A DNA stretch of 31,136 nucleotides from an uncultured Campylobacter sp. (GCF_938045205.1 NZ_CALIMY010000023.1:1-31136), one strand, 5' to 3'. Numbered from the stretch's first letter, positions 15,864-25,843 are shown. Notes: generated by a model from the letters alone, not told the origin. Numbers and translations are program-made.

Positions 15864-16568
15864 CTATACGGCAAACTTCACCTCGCTTAGCCGCCCCAAA
15901 TTATCAAACAAAAAGAGCGCATCCTTTTTAAAATTCGCCGCGATCTTGCCCGCCGCTTCACTAAATTTCGTGCCGTTTCTAAGCAAAAGCGCCCCCGATA
16001 AAACGGCGTGATTTAGCTGAAACGCGCCTATGTAATCGCACGCCAAAGAGATGAGCCCCCTTGCATCCATGCTGAGCTTGATCGTGCCATCAGAGCTCAC
16101 ACACTCGCCCGCCGCAAACGCCACAAACACCGCTCCACCTGCGTGCGGACAGCGGTAGTAACATACCGGTTCCTGCGACAATCCGCACGCAATCGCGCTT
16201 AGAGCGTGGCCGTTTATCTCCGCGCTTAGTGCGAGCTTAGGCGTGCTAAGCTCCTCTAGCCCGTGCCGCAAGCCGAAGTCGCGCACATCTCGCGCAAAGG
16301 CAAGTGGCCACTCATCGAGGCGTTTTATGTTCTCGTACCCCCACAGCCACGTGCGGTTGTCGCTTGCTTCGCTACCGATACACCAAATGGCGCGCGGCGC
16401 ATTATCGCAGAAACTGATCTCACCGTGCTCAAAATCCACAGAGCGACGCCTGCCCTTTACAATCAGCTTCGAACCCGCCTCTTGCGCCCTTGCGCCGCAA
16501 CCCAAACACGCCGAAAACAGATCAATAAAGCTGCTCTTATCCACGCCTAAGCGGTCTAAAAATTTCAT
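15864..16568 (-). CDS. DUF6882-like protein of unknown function
   Basis: 234 residues, no signal peptide or membrane segment. TWLWGYEN at residues 73-80, followed ~20 residues later by ARDVRDFGLRHGLEEL, matches the pattern I know from DUF6882 proteins (TWLWAWAN, then a helix with a YG-x-x-x-G motif). The assignment is from memory and should be read as likely rather than certain. It has nine cysteines, including CLGCG (21-25) and CYYRC (~150), which is many for a cytosolic protein and might bind metal. AAAGGAG precedes the ATG. The leader carries a large perfect hairpin immediately after the predicted transcription start. Confidence 0.7.
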   Translation of the reverse strand: MKFLDRLGVDKSSFIDLFSACLGCGARAQEAGSKLIVKGRRRSVDFEHGEISFCDNAPRAIWCIGSEASDNRTWLWGYENIKRLDEWPLAFARDVRDFGLRHGLEELSTPKLALSAEINGHALSAIACGLSQEPVCYYRCPHAGGAVFVAFAAGECVSSDGTIKLSMDARGLISLACDYIGAFQLNHAVLSGALLLRNGTKFSEAAGKIAANFKKDALFLFDNLGRLSEVKFAV

Positions 16569-16583
16569 TTTTCTCCTTTTACC

Positions 16584-16623
16584 GCGCCGATAAATTTAGC
16601 GCTTTTGCGGGATTTATCGGCGC
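16584..16623 (-). promoter_or_regulatory. Perfect 12-base-pair hairpin in the 5' leader of the DUF6882-like gene
   Basis: GCGCCGATAAAT (16584-16595) and ATTTATCGGCGC (16612-16623) are exact inverted copies with a 16-base loop that itself can form a small CGC/GCG stem around AAAA. On the minus strand the hairpin begins where transcription should start (about 6-7 bases after the TATAAT at 16629-16634) and ends ~15 bases before the ATG. The mRNA would thus start with a blunt stem-loop, as in 5' stabilising hairpins, or the site could be a protein-binding operator. Confidence 0.65.
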
Positions 16624-16628
16624 ACCCT

Positions 16629-16634
16629 ATTATA
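16629..16634 (-). promoter_or_regulatory. -10 box for the DUF6882-like gene
   Basis: TATAAT on the minus strand (CGTATAATAGGG), 60 bases before the ATG and 6 bases before the leader hairpin. Confidence 0.6.
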
Positions 16635-17182
16635 CGCCACGCACGCTGTTTTGCTATAAAACACTCGCGCTATGGAAATTTCATGCGGCGCGCAGGAAAA
16701 TTTAATCAAATTTTATAAAGTCGCAGCGGGTAAAATTTCATAGCGGGCGCCGCCCGGATAGAATTTTGCAGAAGGCGACGGGCACGGCGAGTGCAACTGT
16801 AGGAGATGACGGGCGCGACCGCAATGATTGACGGACGGTAAAAATTTAAACCGCTCGCGGAATGTTAAATTTGAAAGATGAAATTTTAGCCTAACGGCAT
16901 GCGGCAGAATTTTACGACCGAGCAGCGAGCGTTAGAGCTTAAAGCGGCACAAAATGGGCGCGCAACAGCGAATGTATCAGCTCAGGCGGCAAGCGATAGT
17001 TAAAGCCGTGCGGTCATAAAATTTAAATCGCCTCTTAAGATCGTAAAATTTAAAGACGAAATTTCATACCGAACGGCGAGCCGCTAAATTTAAACCGCCC
17101 TAGCGATCGTCAAAATTTAAAAGCAAATTTTACGGCCGCGCGGCAAAAGATGAAATTTAAATCACCCGCTCAAGCATAAAAT

Positions 17183-18979
17183 TTAATCGATCTTCAGCAC
17201 GCTTAAAAATGCCTCGCTCGGCAGATTTACCTTGCCGATCGCTTTCATGCGCTTTTTGCCCTCTTTTTGCTTCTCGAGCAGCTTGCGCTTGCGCGTGATG
17301 TCGCCGCCGTAGCACTTGGCGGTCACATTTTTGCCCATGGCGCGGACGTTTTCGCGCGCGATGATCTTGTTGCCGATGCTTGCTTGGATCGCGACTTCAA
17401 AAAGCTGCCGCGGCACGATCTCCTTCATCGCTTTGACGAGGTCGCGCCCCTTGGATTCGGCTTTTGAGGCGGGCACGATGATCGAGAGCGCATCGACCGC
17501 TTCGCCGGCGACGCGAATATCGAGCTTTACGAGATCGCCGCGCCTGTAATCGATCGGCTCGTAATCAAAGCTCGCATAGCCCTTGGTGCAGGACTTGAGC
17601 TTGTCGTAAAAGTCCATTATGATCTCGTTTGTCGGCACGTCGTATTCGAGCAGGACGCGCTCCGGCGTGATGTAGTCCATCTTGGTTTGGACGCCGCGGC
17701 GCAAATTTAAAAGGCTGATGAGATTGCCTAAAAACTCGCTAGGGGTGATGATGGTCGCCCTGACGTAGGGCTCCTCGATGCGCTCGATGAAATTTGGCGC
17801 CGGAAGCTCGCTGGGGCTATGTATCCGCACGCACGAGCCGTCCGTGAGATACACGGCGTAGGTCACCGTAGGCGCCGTGGCGATGAGATCGAGATCAAAC
17901 TCGCGCTCGAGCCGCTCCTTCACGACCTCCATATGCAGTAGCCCCAAAAACCCGACGCGAAAGCCAAATCCTAGCGCGAGCGAAGTCTCAGGCTCGTAGC
18001 TAAGCGAGCTGTCGTTTAGGCTGAGCTTGTCTAAAGCGTCGCGCAGATCTTCAAATTTATCTGTCTGCACGGGATAGATGCCCGCAAACACGAAGGGCTT
18101 AGCCTTCTCAAACCCGCCCACCGGCGCGGCGGCGCGTTTTTTAAAAAGCGTGATCGTATCGCCCACCTGCACGTCGGCGACGTTTTTTAGCCCCATTACT
18201 ACGATGCCCACTTCGCCGCTACTAAGCTCGCGGGTTTTGGCGGGCGCGAGCGGGTTGGGATACATCAGATCAAGCACCTCGTGGCGGTTCTCGCTACCCA
18301 TTATATAGACCTCGTCGCCCTTTTTCAGCACGCCGTCGTAGAGCCTCGCAAGCGCGAGCGCGCCTAGGTAGTTATCGAACCAGCTGTCGTAGATGAGCGC
18401 CTTAAGCGGCGCGGCGTCGTCCGTTTTGGGCGCGGGGATGCGAGTAATTATCGCTTCTAAAAGCTCCTTGATGCCCGCGCCCGTCTTGGCGCTGACCTCG
18501 ATCGCGCTGCTGCAATCAAGCCCGATGACGTGCTCGATCTCCTCTTTTACGCGCTGCGGATCGGCGGCGGGCAAATCGATTTTGTTGAGCACAGGGATGA
18601 TCTCGAGGTTGTGCTGTAGTGCGATATAGACGTTTGCGATGGTCTGCGCCTGTACGCCCTGGCTCGCATCCACGACGAGGATCGCCCCCTCGCAGCTAGC
18701 CAGTGAGCGCGATACCTCGTAGCTAAAATCCACATGGCCCGGAGTGTCGATCAAATTTAAAACGTATTTCTCACCGCCAAGCTCATACTCGAGCCGCACG
18801 GACTGCGCCTTGATCGTGATGCCGCGCTCCTTTTCGATATCCATCGTGTCCATGATCTGGCTACTCATCTGGCGCGCCTCTACGGCGTTGCATTCGCTGA
18901 TTAGGCGGTCGGCAAGCGTGGATTTGCCATGGTCGATATGCGCGATGATGCTGAAATTTCTGATATTTTTTGTTTTCAA
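17183..18979 (-). CDS. lepA: Elongation factor 4
   Basis: LepA/EF4 is a ribosome-bound translational GTPase that affects initiation and elongation under stress. 598 residues, normal. G1 is AHIDHGKST (13-21), switch I is ERGITIKAQ, G3 is DTPGHVDF, G4 is NKID. EF-G-like domains II, III and V follow, and the LepA-specific C-terminal domain ends KRMKAIGKVNLPSEAFLSVL. Translation starts at a TTG (18977-18979) with AGGAAA five bases upstream. In C. jejuni lepA is adjacent to mapA; here the two are separated by dnaX, prs and other genes, so the block has been rearranged. It appears monocistronic. Confidence 0.97.
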   Translation of the reverse strand: MKTKNIRNFSIIAHIDHGKSTLADRLISECNAVEARQMSSQIMDTMDIEKERGITIKAQSVRLEYELGGEKYVLNLIDTPGHVDFSYEVSRSLASCEGAILVVDASQGVQAQTIANVYIALQHNLEIIPVLNKIDLPAADPQRVKEEIEHVIGLDCSSAIEVSAKTGAGIKELLEAIITRIPAPKTDDAAPLKALIYDSWFDNYLGALALARLYDGVLKKGDEVYIMGSENRHEVLDLMYPNPLAPAKTRELSSGEVGIVVMGLKNVADVQVGDTITLFKKRAAAPVGGFEKAKPFVFAGIYPVQTDKFEDLRDALDKLSLNDSSLSYEPETSLALGFGFRVGFLGLLHMEVVKERLEREFDLDLIATAPTVTYAVYLTDGSCVRIHSPSELPAPNFIERIEEPYVRATIITPSEFLGNLISLLNLRRGVQTKMDYITPERVLLEYDVPTNEIIMDFYDKLKSCTKGYASFDYEPIDYRRGDLVKLDIRVAGEAVDALSIIVPASKAESKGRDLVKAMKEIVPRQLFEVAIQASIGNKIIARENVRAMGKNVTAKCYGGDITRKRKLLEKQKEGKKRMKAIGKVNLPSEAFLSVLKID

Positions 18980-18984
18980 GTGGC

Positions 18985-18990
18985 TTTCCT
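18985..18990 (-). promoter_or_regulatory. Ribosome binding site deciding the TTG start of lepA
   Basis: AGGAAA on the minus strand, five bases before the TTG at 18977-18979. The resulting N-terminus (MKTKNIRNFSIIAHIDHGKS) is the usual one for LepA. Confidence 0.75.
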
Positions 18991-19591
18991 GATGAAATTT
19001 TAAGCCGCATTGTGCCGAAATTTCATTTAAAAACGGGTAAATGAGCAGTGGAATTTATGAAGCGATTTTATACGACAGATCTAGGTGGATTGGAATTTTA
19101 CAAAACGAAATTTTAAAGGATAAGAGAAAATGCGGACGGCTTTGAGTAATAAAATTTTAAATTTTATCGGCGATGCGTTTTACCGCGATAGAATTTTAGG
19201 ATGAGGATTGGAATGCGGAATTTTACGAAACAGAATTCTGCAGCTATGTTTGGGGGTAGAAAAATTCTGAGTGGTGAAATTTTATGGCAAATTTTATATG
19301 ATCGCACTTTGCAAAGCCAACTATGCTAACGGCTGAGAATTTTAATAAGCAATAAGGGATCTCCTCATACGAGATTTTGCTTTGAATTCTACCAATTGAA
19401 ATTAGTGCGTAAAATTATATATCATTACGATGCGCAAATCTTAGTAAGTAAAATTTACCGCCAAGCTTTGTAGCGAAATTTCGTGATTTAAAATTTAAGA
19501 AAATTCTATCTCACAGAATTTTCAAGCAAAATTTACAAAGCATAATTTTAAAAGATCTATCGCCAAGAAAACCGAAATTCCGCCCATAAAA

Positions 19592-19617
19592 AAAGGCTAG
19601 CCCGAAAGCTAGCCTTT
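19592..19617 (-). terminator. Intrinsic terminator of the giant exported-protein gene
   Basis: AAAGGCTAGC (19592-19601) and GCTAGCCTTT (19608-19617) form a perfect 10-base-pair stem with a six-base loop. On the minus strand it is followed by a run of T (complement of 19588-19594). It lies 26 bases beyond the stop of the giant gene, the clearest terminator in the window. Confidence 0.9.
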
Positions 19618-19642
19618 GTGTTGCGAGCTTAACGCACGAATA

Positions 19643-22600
19643 CTACCAATCGGTCTTTTGATTGTAGATATCGCGAATGTCGCCCGTACCTAGCTTCTTC
19701 GTAGAAGTATCACTAGTACTATTATCTGACGTGCTACCACCGGCAAACGATCCTACATCATCTTCCGTACCGGACTTGACTTGACCCTCGCCACCCCAGA
19801 CTGTAGGTCTAACAGCTCTTACGTTTACAGTAAGAGGATTGAAATACTGTGGCACACCAGGGAACCTGCTAGAGTAAGCTCCAGTAGTAGGAGGTACAGT
19901 AAACATAGTTCTCTGATTGTCAGCAGGCGTATGGATAAGCCATGGGTTAGTTTCAATACGTATCCTAGCCTGACCTGGTACATTAGCCTGGATAGTTATA
20001 TCTTCCTTGCCACCGCTTACTACATTACCTCTGCGAACAGTTACGCCAGTAGGCGTAAAGCTAGTATAAGCGCTTACGAATTCTGCTCCTATATTATTTA
20101 GGGTAGCCCTAGTATTTACTACGAACTTCGTAAAATCAGTTAGGCTATGATCTTGAGCCGCTAGCACGGTAAATATATTCGAGCCAGGGGCTTCATAAGC
20201 AAGTTCCGCGCTAGGAGCAGGCATATTCGCGCACCTATCGGTTCTACCGCAATAGATCTGCGTATAAATAGGTACGGTTACCCCGGTTCTGGTAGTGGCT
20301 TGATACACTCTAGATCCCAGGCTCTTGTCATATGACGTACCATAGACGAATAGTGCGTAAGTGCCTACGTTGTCACTATAGTCTATAACGGTTTTACCTG
20401 TTGCATAGGTCTTACTATTGGAATTAGCAGCGGCTATATAAGCAGCCTTACTTGCAGCTCCGGTCTCGCTAACCTTTCTAGTGATGAAAGTATTAAAGTT
20501 CTCTTGCGATAACTTTATATCATCTTTCTTATATTGCTCCGAAGTTGTATCCGAGATAGCATTGTATGATTTATCAAATTTTGACGGCCAAAAATTTTCG
20601 GCGATACTAACCGTGCCATTTCTGATACCAAAGTCACTAGCGTAGATAAGCACCGGAGTGCTAGGGGTTTTATGCATCCTAGCGAAATTAAAATACACAG
20701 TTGAACCAGGGGTCTGCCCCTCTCTAAATCCTTGTGCCAAAATTCTAAAATCCGTTGACTTTGAATCGTAATTAATTCCTGTACCGCCTTTTGGTTTATT
20801 AATAAGTCCGCCTATTAATGAAGCGTCGGAGTAGTAATTAAGCGCTATTCCAAGCGGTATAGGCATGCTGTAGCCAACATCGGCGGCAGAAGCAGCTTCC
20901 TCCCAACCTCCGGTAACAGTTGCGCTTAAGGTCCTTGCGTTATATGTATAGCATCTGCTATCATATCCCGTAGAGCCTAGGCACTCGTTAGAATTCTTAG
21001 CGAAAAACTGTGTACCACCAGGGATATTGTAGACAACGGTAGGTCTATTAGGATATGGCACGTAATTTGTAGCTCCGCCGGTTCTGATAGCGGTAGCTGT
21101 GGAGCAACGTCCGTCGGCACTATTGCTAGCGCAATCAAATCCAAAATTTAGCGCAAAATCAAGATCGCTCGAAAATCCGCACACGGCTTGAGGAGTGCCG
21201 CCAACATCTTGCTTATATCCGTCATAAAGGGTAGCGATGACATCCTTATAAACTTTGTCAGATAGATACGCCACGGCATTAACTTTAAGTTTGGCAAGCT
21301 GGCTTATCTGACGCGTTACAGCTAAATTCTGTGCGGGATTTTCGCCTGGATATACTACAACATTATTCTCAATATACGGATCATTAAAATATGTATATGC
21401 GGATGTTCCGCCGGTGATATTATTATCACCTACGCCAGTTGTTATACCATTATCAAGGCTTACGAGCGACACTCTGATACGATCCGGCTTGTAGCGCAAT
21501 ACAATATTATCATTTATCACTTTATCTTTGTTAGCAGCTATTCTCATGCCTACGTCGCAACCTACCATACCTTTAGCGTCCGGAGTGTTGTTAGATGAAT
21601 TGATAATACATTTAGCACTTTTCCACTTTTTAGAGTAGGTCTGATCGGAGTAGGCATCCGTCCATGAGTTATCATAGACGCTTACCAGTACATCACCGAC
21701 ATTGTAGTAATTGAAAATTTTATCGGCATTTGCACCTAATCCTTCAGTATAAATAACGGCATTTTCTTTATCTTTATCCACAGAAGCTTTTCTAGACTGA
21801 GTCATCAAATATGCGCCTTGAGAATTGCCTTTGCCGCTGAATTTCGCTACACCTCCAGTCTCTACGATATCTCTAGCATTAAAATCCGCCCATAAGCTTA
21901 CGGCATTTTTATCCCATACTCTTCTATACGATGCGTCGAATTTTGAGCTTGTACCATTTAATACGCACGAAACATCATCACTCTTGCCAAAAGAGCCCTT
22001 TTTGATAGCCGATGGATCGATCTCGTATTTGCCTGTCTCGACATTGTATTTAGCACCGGAATACTCTACTGCAGTACCGCCGTAGCAGCCGTCTTGCTTT
22101 ACACCGCGTTTTAATGTAGTAGTGGCTGTTTTTCTATCGACATAATAAGACTGGGTATCTACATTAGCCACACATTCATTAGATATGAATGGGCGCAAGT
22201 AAGTCTGGATGCCACGGATCTTAGTCGATATATCTTGAGTATCGTCGGAATCCGTACCATAGCTTTTACGTAGATGATAGCGCTGATTACCTAGGTCGCC
22301 GCCAATTCTTGCAGTATAGTTAGGTACGCCGTTATCGCTGTAACTTCTAGCTGATATTACGTGCGCTAAAATATCTGCGTTCTGCTCATAGTCACCACCC
22401 ACGCGAAGTTCGGTAGGATTATAAACATCGGTACTAACACCTTTTTTAGTTATATCGCCACTAGCGGTAGTATCTACGATCTTGCTATATTTACCGGAAT
22501 TATTTAGCGCATCGGTATCTACTTTGAAATACGCAGGGCGGAGTACGAAGTTATCGCTACCGCATATATGGAACGAGCCGTCTTTTGACATTTTAATTCC

Positions 22601-25600
22601 GAACTCATTGCTAGCCGTATCTATACTATTTTTAAGCTCATCCAGCTTCTTTTGTATAATATTATCCCAGATATCCTTCTTTTGTTCCGCAGTCAGACTT
22701 TTATTGCACCAATCAAAATCTTCATTGGCTTCACAATACCCGTATTGCTTCTTAAGCTCCCATTTTTTAAGCTCTAAATAGTAAGCCTTAGGATCCTCAC
22801 TGTTTAAGTCCTTATCTTTTATATACTTATCTAAATCGGATCTCGAGGTAGCTTGCTCGTCAGGACGATAACTAAGCATAAATGTAAGACCTTGATACGC
22901 ATCACCTATCTCTATATTATTTAGAGTTAAAATGCTCTTGTTTTTAAAATCTAATTCCTTATCTACAGAATAGGAATCGCCATTTAGCTTAAACGGAATT
23001 TTTAAGGTATCAGTTACTGATCGGCATGCATAAACTACGCTATTTTTCTTATCATCCTCACTGACTTTGTCTGACGTAGTAGCAGCATTTTTTGCCCTGA
23101 TGACGGACAAATATAATTTTCCTCCCAAGCCAAATTTCTCAAGCTTTCTATCCTTGCTACCGATATATACGAGCTTACCTGTATTAGGATCTTTTTTAAA
23201 GTAAGGAGAATTCGCAGCCGCACCGATATAATCTGTACATTTACCGGTTTTATCGTCATAAGACTTACAATATTGGCTCTCGTAATCTGGTCTAAAGATG
23301 AGTTTTGCATCAAAAGGCTTATCGGAGATTTGAGTATATAGCCTATCATCGTCGTCGCTATTACTAAAATTCTTATTTACTACTTGCAAACCACTTAGCG
23401 GCTGGATATCAACACTTTTAGAAACCTTCGTTGCATCGCATAGCTCAAGTTCAGAGGCACTATCCATATCTAGAACGACTCGCTGACCGCCGCCGATATC
23501 TAGACTCATCTTGTAGCTTAATGTCACGGCAGGAGCTTGAAGAATTTTTGCACCGGTATTAACGGTAGCGTTAAACTCACCATACGCCGCCTTACCTGGT
23601 CTCATTAGACCGCCCACCGGAGTAGTCGTGCCAGCTTTTATCTCTCCTGCACCCTCGCCGATATAGAATTTTAAGACATTATTATCTAGCGTCGTAAATT
23701 GTCTATCATTATAGATAGGATCCGTAACATTTGGGGTGCCGCCATTTATGACATCTTTCATCGTCTTATATGCACCCTTTTGACCATCGCGTAGATAGAC
23801 CAGTTTCTCTGCAGCCGCTGCAGGTATGGTATTTGTAGTGGTAGTGATAGGATCGTTTATGGCTAGTTCATTATTTATAGTAGAACTATCTTTGGTATAG
23901 GCAGCGCCTGCCTGAGCAAAATCGATTGACACTACTGCACCTACAGCATCCTCGCTATTACCACCATTTAGTCTGTTTTCGAATTTCATTCTATAGTAGA
24001 TATGCTCGCCCGCAACTACTGGATTTTTGATCTGCTCTGGCTTATTGTCGTCAATCTCAGTCTTACTATATCTGCTACCGATAACTTTGCCATTCTGCGG
24101 ATCTTCATCTTTAGTTCTAAAGAATTTTACCCAGTTAGCGGCATTATATACCTCATACTGATAGCATAGTTGAGGAACATACAGATCTACTGATATTGCT
24201 ATCATACTTATAAAGTTTTGATCGGATTGGTTGTTTGTTGAGTTATACGTACCACCCAGTTCCAACTTTATACTTGATTGCCCGTAGCCCATTTTATCGC
24301 TTATATCAAATTCATCTAAATCCACGGCGGCTGCCTGATCCGCTCCCTCGTAATGCTTACCTCTTAGGATTTCCGGTATCGCAGCATATCCACCATTTTC
24401 GCTTCTTAGCCTCATAATGGTACCGCCGAATATATTAGAATACCATTCGCTTCCGATTTGAGCCAATGCGTTTATTCCATTAGACCAAGCGGCATTAGGA
24501 GTATATAAAGTATCCATTTTACCGCCCGCTTTTTTATTCTCTACTCTAAAAAATTCCTTCGTCTTATCATTGCCGCTCATTTCAGGTCCAAGTTTCGCCT
24601 CGCCACCAAAACCTAAAAAACTAAGCTTAGCATTAACGCGACCGCTCCTAGGAGTGTAAAAGCCTTTTAACTCGGCTTTTACGTTTATAGATTCATTTGC
24701 GCCTGCCCAAGGTGTAATAGCTATAAAATCACCATATACGGTTACGTTTTTAGGCTTGTAATAATCGTTTTTAAATTTTGCAGCCTCTGCGTAAGTAAAC
24801 GGTTTCGCTACACCTACAGGATTAGCAGGGCTTTGTAAATCTGCCATTAGCTTATTTCTAGAGTCCAAGGTCTTATCATATACTATGATTACACCCCAGC
24901 CACCCCACATACCAAGTCTAATATTTTTTAACTCACCATTAATAAGGGCTGCACCGGCATTATCCCTACCATCGCTAGCTACTATGTTTCCTACGGTAAA
25001 ATCTATACTATCAGAGTAATCAACAAAGTTTGCCTTCACTTTATCCGTAATATCTGCAAAGCAGCCGTATTCCAAACGCATCTCTACCTTCCGAGGGTTA
25101 GGAAGATTTCTATAGCTAGCATTCTCCCTATAATTCCAGCCGGCTACGCCGTTACATCTATCCCTCGGGATATCTATAGGAGCAGTACTTGTTGCACTTT
25201 TTGAGCTTTTCATTCTAAGCTTAGCCCATTTATACCATTTCGCAAACTTAACTCCGTCGCCATTTCCTACGTATTTATCCCATCCCTCATTGATAAGCTC
25301 TCTTGCCTCTCTTACGTTACCTTGCCAATACAAAGCTGCAAAAACGATATCATCTTTAGTAATACCCTTAGGTAGTTTTAGAGTCGATTTGGAGCTATTT
25401 AGATAAAAGGCACCCGCCGAAGTATCTGGATCCTCTTTTAAATAATGACCGTTTGCGCCAGCTATAAAGTTTTTATCCACTTCTTTTGTAACTCCGTCCC
25501 AATCAAAACTAAGCACTGTATTTCCAGCTACGGCATAGTCTCCAAATACATAGGTACCGGGACCGCCAAATCTAACTACAGGGGTTTGATTTTTCCAATC

Positions 25601-25843
25601 TCGAATACCACTAAAATTCCATGTTCCACAATGATTATGACCGGCGCCATCTCCACATTCACCGCTTGAATACCAATACCAATGCGGATCACTACTATTG
25701 ATCACGCCACTATCAGGGTATTCCCAAGGATCTATAACGGCGGGATTGATCTTAATATTGGGTCTATTATCCGCAAAGGCCCCCGCCACGAAACAAAACA
25801 ACAGCGCCAAAATGGGCGCAAAGCTAAAACTCTTAACTTTCAT
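19643..25843 (-). CDS. Giant exported surface protein (PilY1/MshQ-like position), function unknown
   Basis: 2,066 residues with a typical Sec signal peptide (MKVKSFSFAPILALLFCFVA, probable cleavage after GAFA). The mature part has 24 cysteines, an even number that suggests disulfides in an oxidising compartment. Residues ~130-430 contain VFAALYWQGN, ADITDKVKANF and WGGWGVIIVYD, the pattern of the N-terminal domain of large DUF11-bearing surface proteins. Residues ~600-830 resemble a DUF11 beta-sandwich (EHIYYRMKFENRL ... GLMRPGKAAYGEFN). A Lys/Glu-rich helical insert lies at ~1010-1080. Long beta-rich regions follow, then a segment near 1967 with PWLIHTPADN recalling the C-terminal DUF6701 region of MshQ. 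A Ser/Thr/Asp linker and a C-terminus ending TDW close it; there is no membrane anchor. GGAGGG precedes the ATG. It follows three prepilin-like genes and hpf. The gene is visibly richer in A/T than its neighbours and lacks the intergenic AAATTT motif. Domain names are pattern-based. Confidence 0.85.
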   Translation of the reverse strand: MKVKSFSFAPILALLFCFVAGAFADNRPNIKINPAVIDPWEYPDSGVINSSDPHWYWYSSGECGDGAGHNHCGTWNFSGIRDWKNQTPVVRFGGPGTYVFGDYAVAGNTVLSFDWDGVTKEVDKNFIAGANGHYLKEDPDTSAGAFYLNSSKSTLKLPKGITKDDIVFAALYWQGNVREARELINEGWDKYVGNGDGVKFAKWYKWAKLRMKSSKSATSTAPIDIPRDRCNGVAGWNYRENASYRNLPNPRKVEMRLEYGCFADITDKVKANFVDYSDSIDFTVGNIVASDGRDNAGAALINGELKNIRLGMWGGWGVIIVYDKTLDSRNKLMADLQSPANPVGVAKPFTYAEAAKFKNDYYKPKNVTVYGDFIAITPWAGANESINVKAELKGFYTPRSGRVNAKLSFLGFGGEAKLGPEMSGNDKTKEFFRVENKKAGGKMDTLYTPNAAWSNGINALAQIGSEWYSNIFGGTIMRLRSENGGYAAIPEILRGKHYEGADQAAAVDLDEFDISDKMGYGQSSIKLELGGTYNSTNNQSDQNFISMIAISVDLYVPQLCYQYEVYNAANWVKFFRTKDEDPQNGKVIGSRYSKTEIDDNKPEQIKNPVVAGEHIYYRMKFENRLNGGNSEDAVGAVVSIDFAQAGAAYTKDSSTINNELAINDPITTTTNTIPAAAAEKLVYLRDGQKGAYKTMKDVINGGTPNVTDPIYNDRQFTTLDNNVLKFYIGEGAGEIKAGTTTPVGGLMRPGKAAYGEFNATVNTGAKILQAPAVTLSYKMSLDIGGGQRVVLDMDSASELELCDATKVSKSVDIQPLSGLQVVNKNFSNSDDDDRLYTQISDKPFDAKLIFRPDYESQYCKSYDDKTGKCTDYIGAAANSPYFKKDPNTGKLVYIGSKDRKLEKFGLGGKLYLSVIRAKNAATTSDKVSEDDKKNSVVYACRSVTDTLKIPFKLNGDSYSVDKELDFKNKSILTLNNIEIGDAYQGLTFMLSYRPDEQATSRSDLDKYIKDKDLNSEDPKAYYLELKKWELKKQYGYCEANEDFDWCNKSLTAEQKKDIWDNIIQKKLDELKNSIDTASNEFGIKMSKDGSFHICGSDNFVLRPAYFKVDTDALNNSGKYSKIVDTTASGDITKKGVSTDVYNPTELRVGGDYEQNADILAHVISARSYSDNGVPNYTARIGGDLGNQRYHLRKSYGTDSDDTQDISTKIRGIQTYLRPFISNECVANVDTQSYYVDRKTATTTLKRGVKQDGCYGGTAVEYSGAKYNVETGKYEIDPSAIKKGSFGKSDDVSCVLNGTSSKFDASYRRVWDKNAVSLWADFNARDIVETGGVAKFSGKGNSQGAYLMTQSRKASVDKDKENAVIYTEGLGANADKIFNYYNVGDVLVSVYDNSWTDAYSDQTYSKKWKSAKCIINSSNNTPDAKGMVGCDVGMRIAANKDKVINDNIVLRYKPDRIRVSLVSLDNGITTGVGDNNITGGTSAYTYFNDPYIENNVVVYPGENPAQNLAVTRQISQLAKLKVNAVAYLSDKVYKDVIATLYDGYKQDVGGTPQAVCGFSSDLDFALNFGFDCASNSADGRCSTATAIRTGGATNYVPYPNRPTVVYNIPGGTQFFAKNSNECLGSTGYDSRCYTYNARTLSATVTGGWEEAASAADVGYSMPIPLGIALNYYSDASLIGGLINKPKGGTGINYDSKSTDFRILAQGFREGQTPGSTVYFNFARMHKTPSTPVLIYASDFGIRNGTVSIAENFWPSKFDKSYNAISDTTSEQYKKDDIKLSQENFNTFITRKVSETGAASKAAYIAAANSNSKTYATGKTVIDYSDNVGTYALFVYGTSYDKSLGSRVYQATTRTGVTVPIYTQIYCGRTDRCANMPAPSAELAYEAPGSNIFTVLAAQDHSLTDFTKFVVNTRATLNNIGAEFVSAYTSFTPTGVTVRRGNVVSGGKEDITIQANVPGQARIRIETNPWLIHTPADNQRTMFTVPPTTGAYSSRFPGVPQYFNPLTVNVRAVRPTVWGGEGQVKSGTEDDVGSFAGGSTSDNSTSDTSTKKLGTGDIRDIYNQKTDW

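Larger units (their letters stand above)
16569..17182. other. Intergenic region with a dense A/T-palindrome array
   Basis: Right of the leader hairpin and promoter of the DUF6882-like gene, no gene is seen. From ~16841 to 17182 AAATTTAAA-type cores recur every 13-45 bases, densest after 17018, separated by GC-rich words; TAAATTTAAACCGCC-like units occur at 16840-16853, 17017-17032 and 17085-17099. No obvious terminator for lepA. Confidence 0.5.
18980..19642. other. Intergenic region lepA - giant gene
   Basis: No gene is seen. It must contain the lepA promoter, for which I could not choose a box. GGAATTTTAC- and GAAATTTTA-type repeat words recur through 19030-19560. At the right end is the strong terminator of the giant gene. 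Confidence 0.5.
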
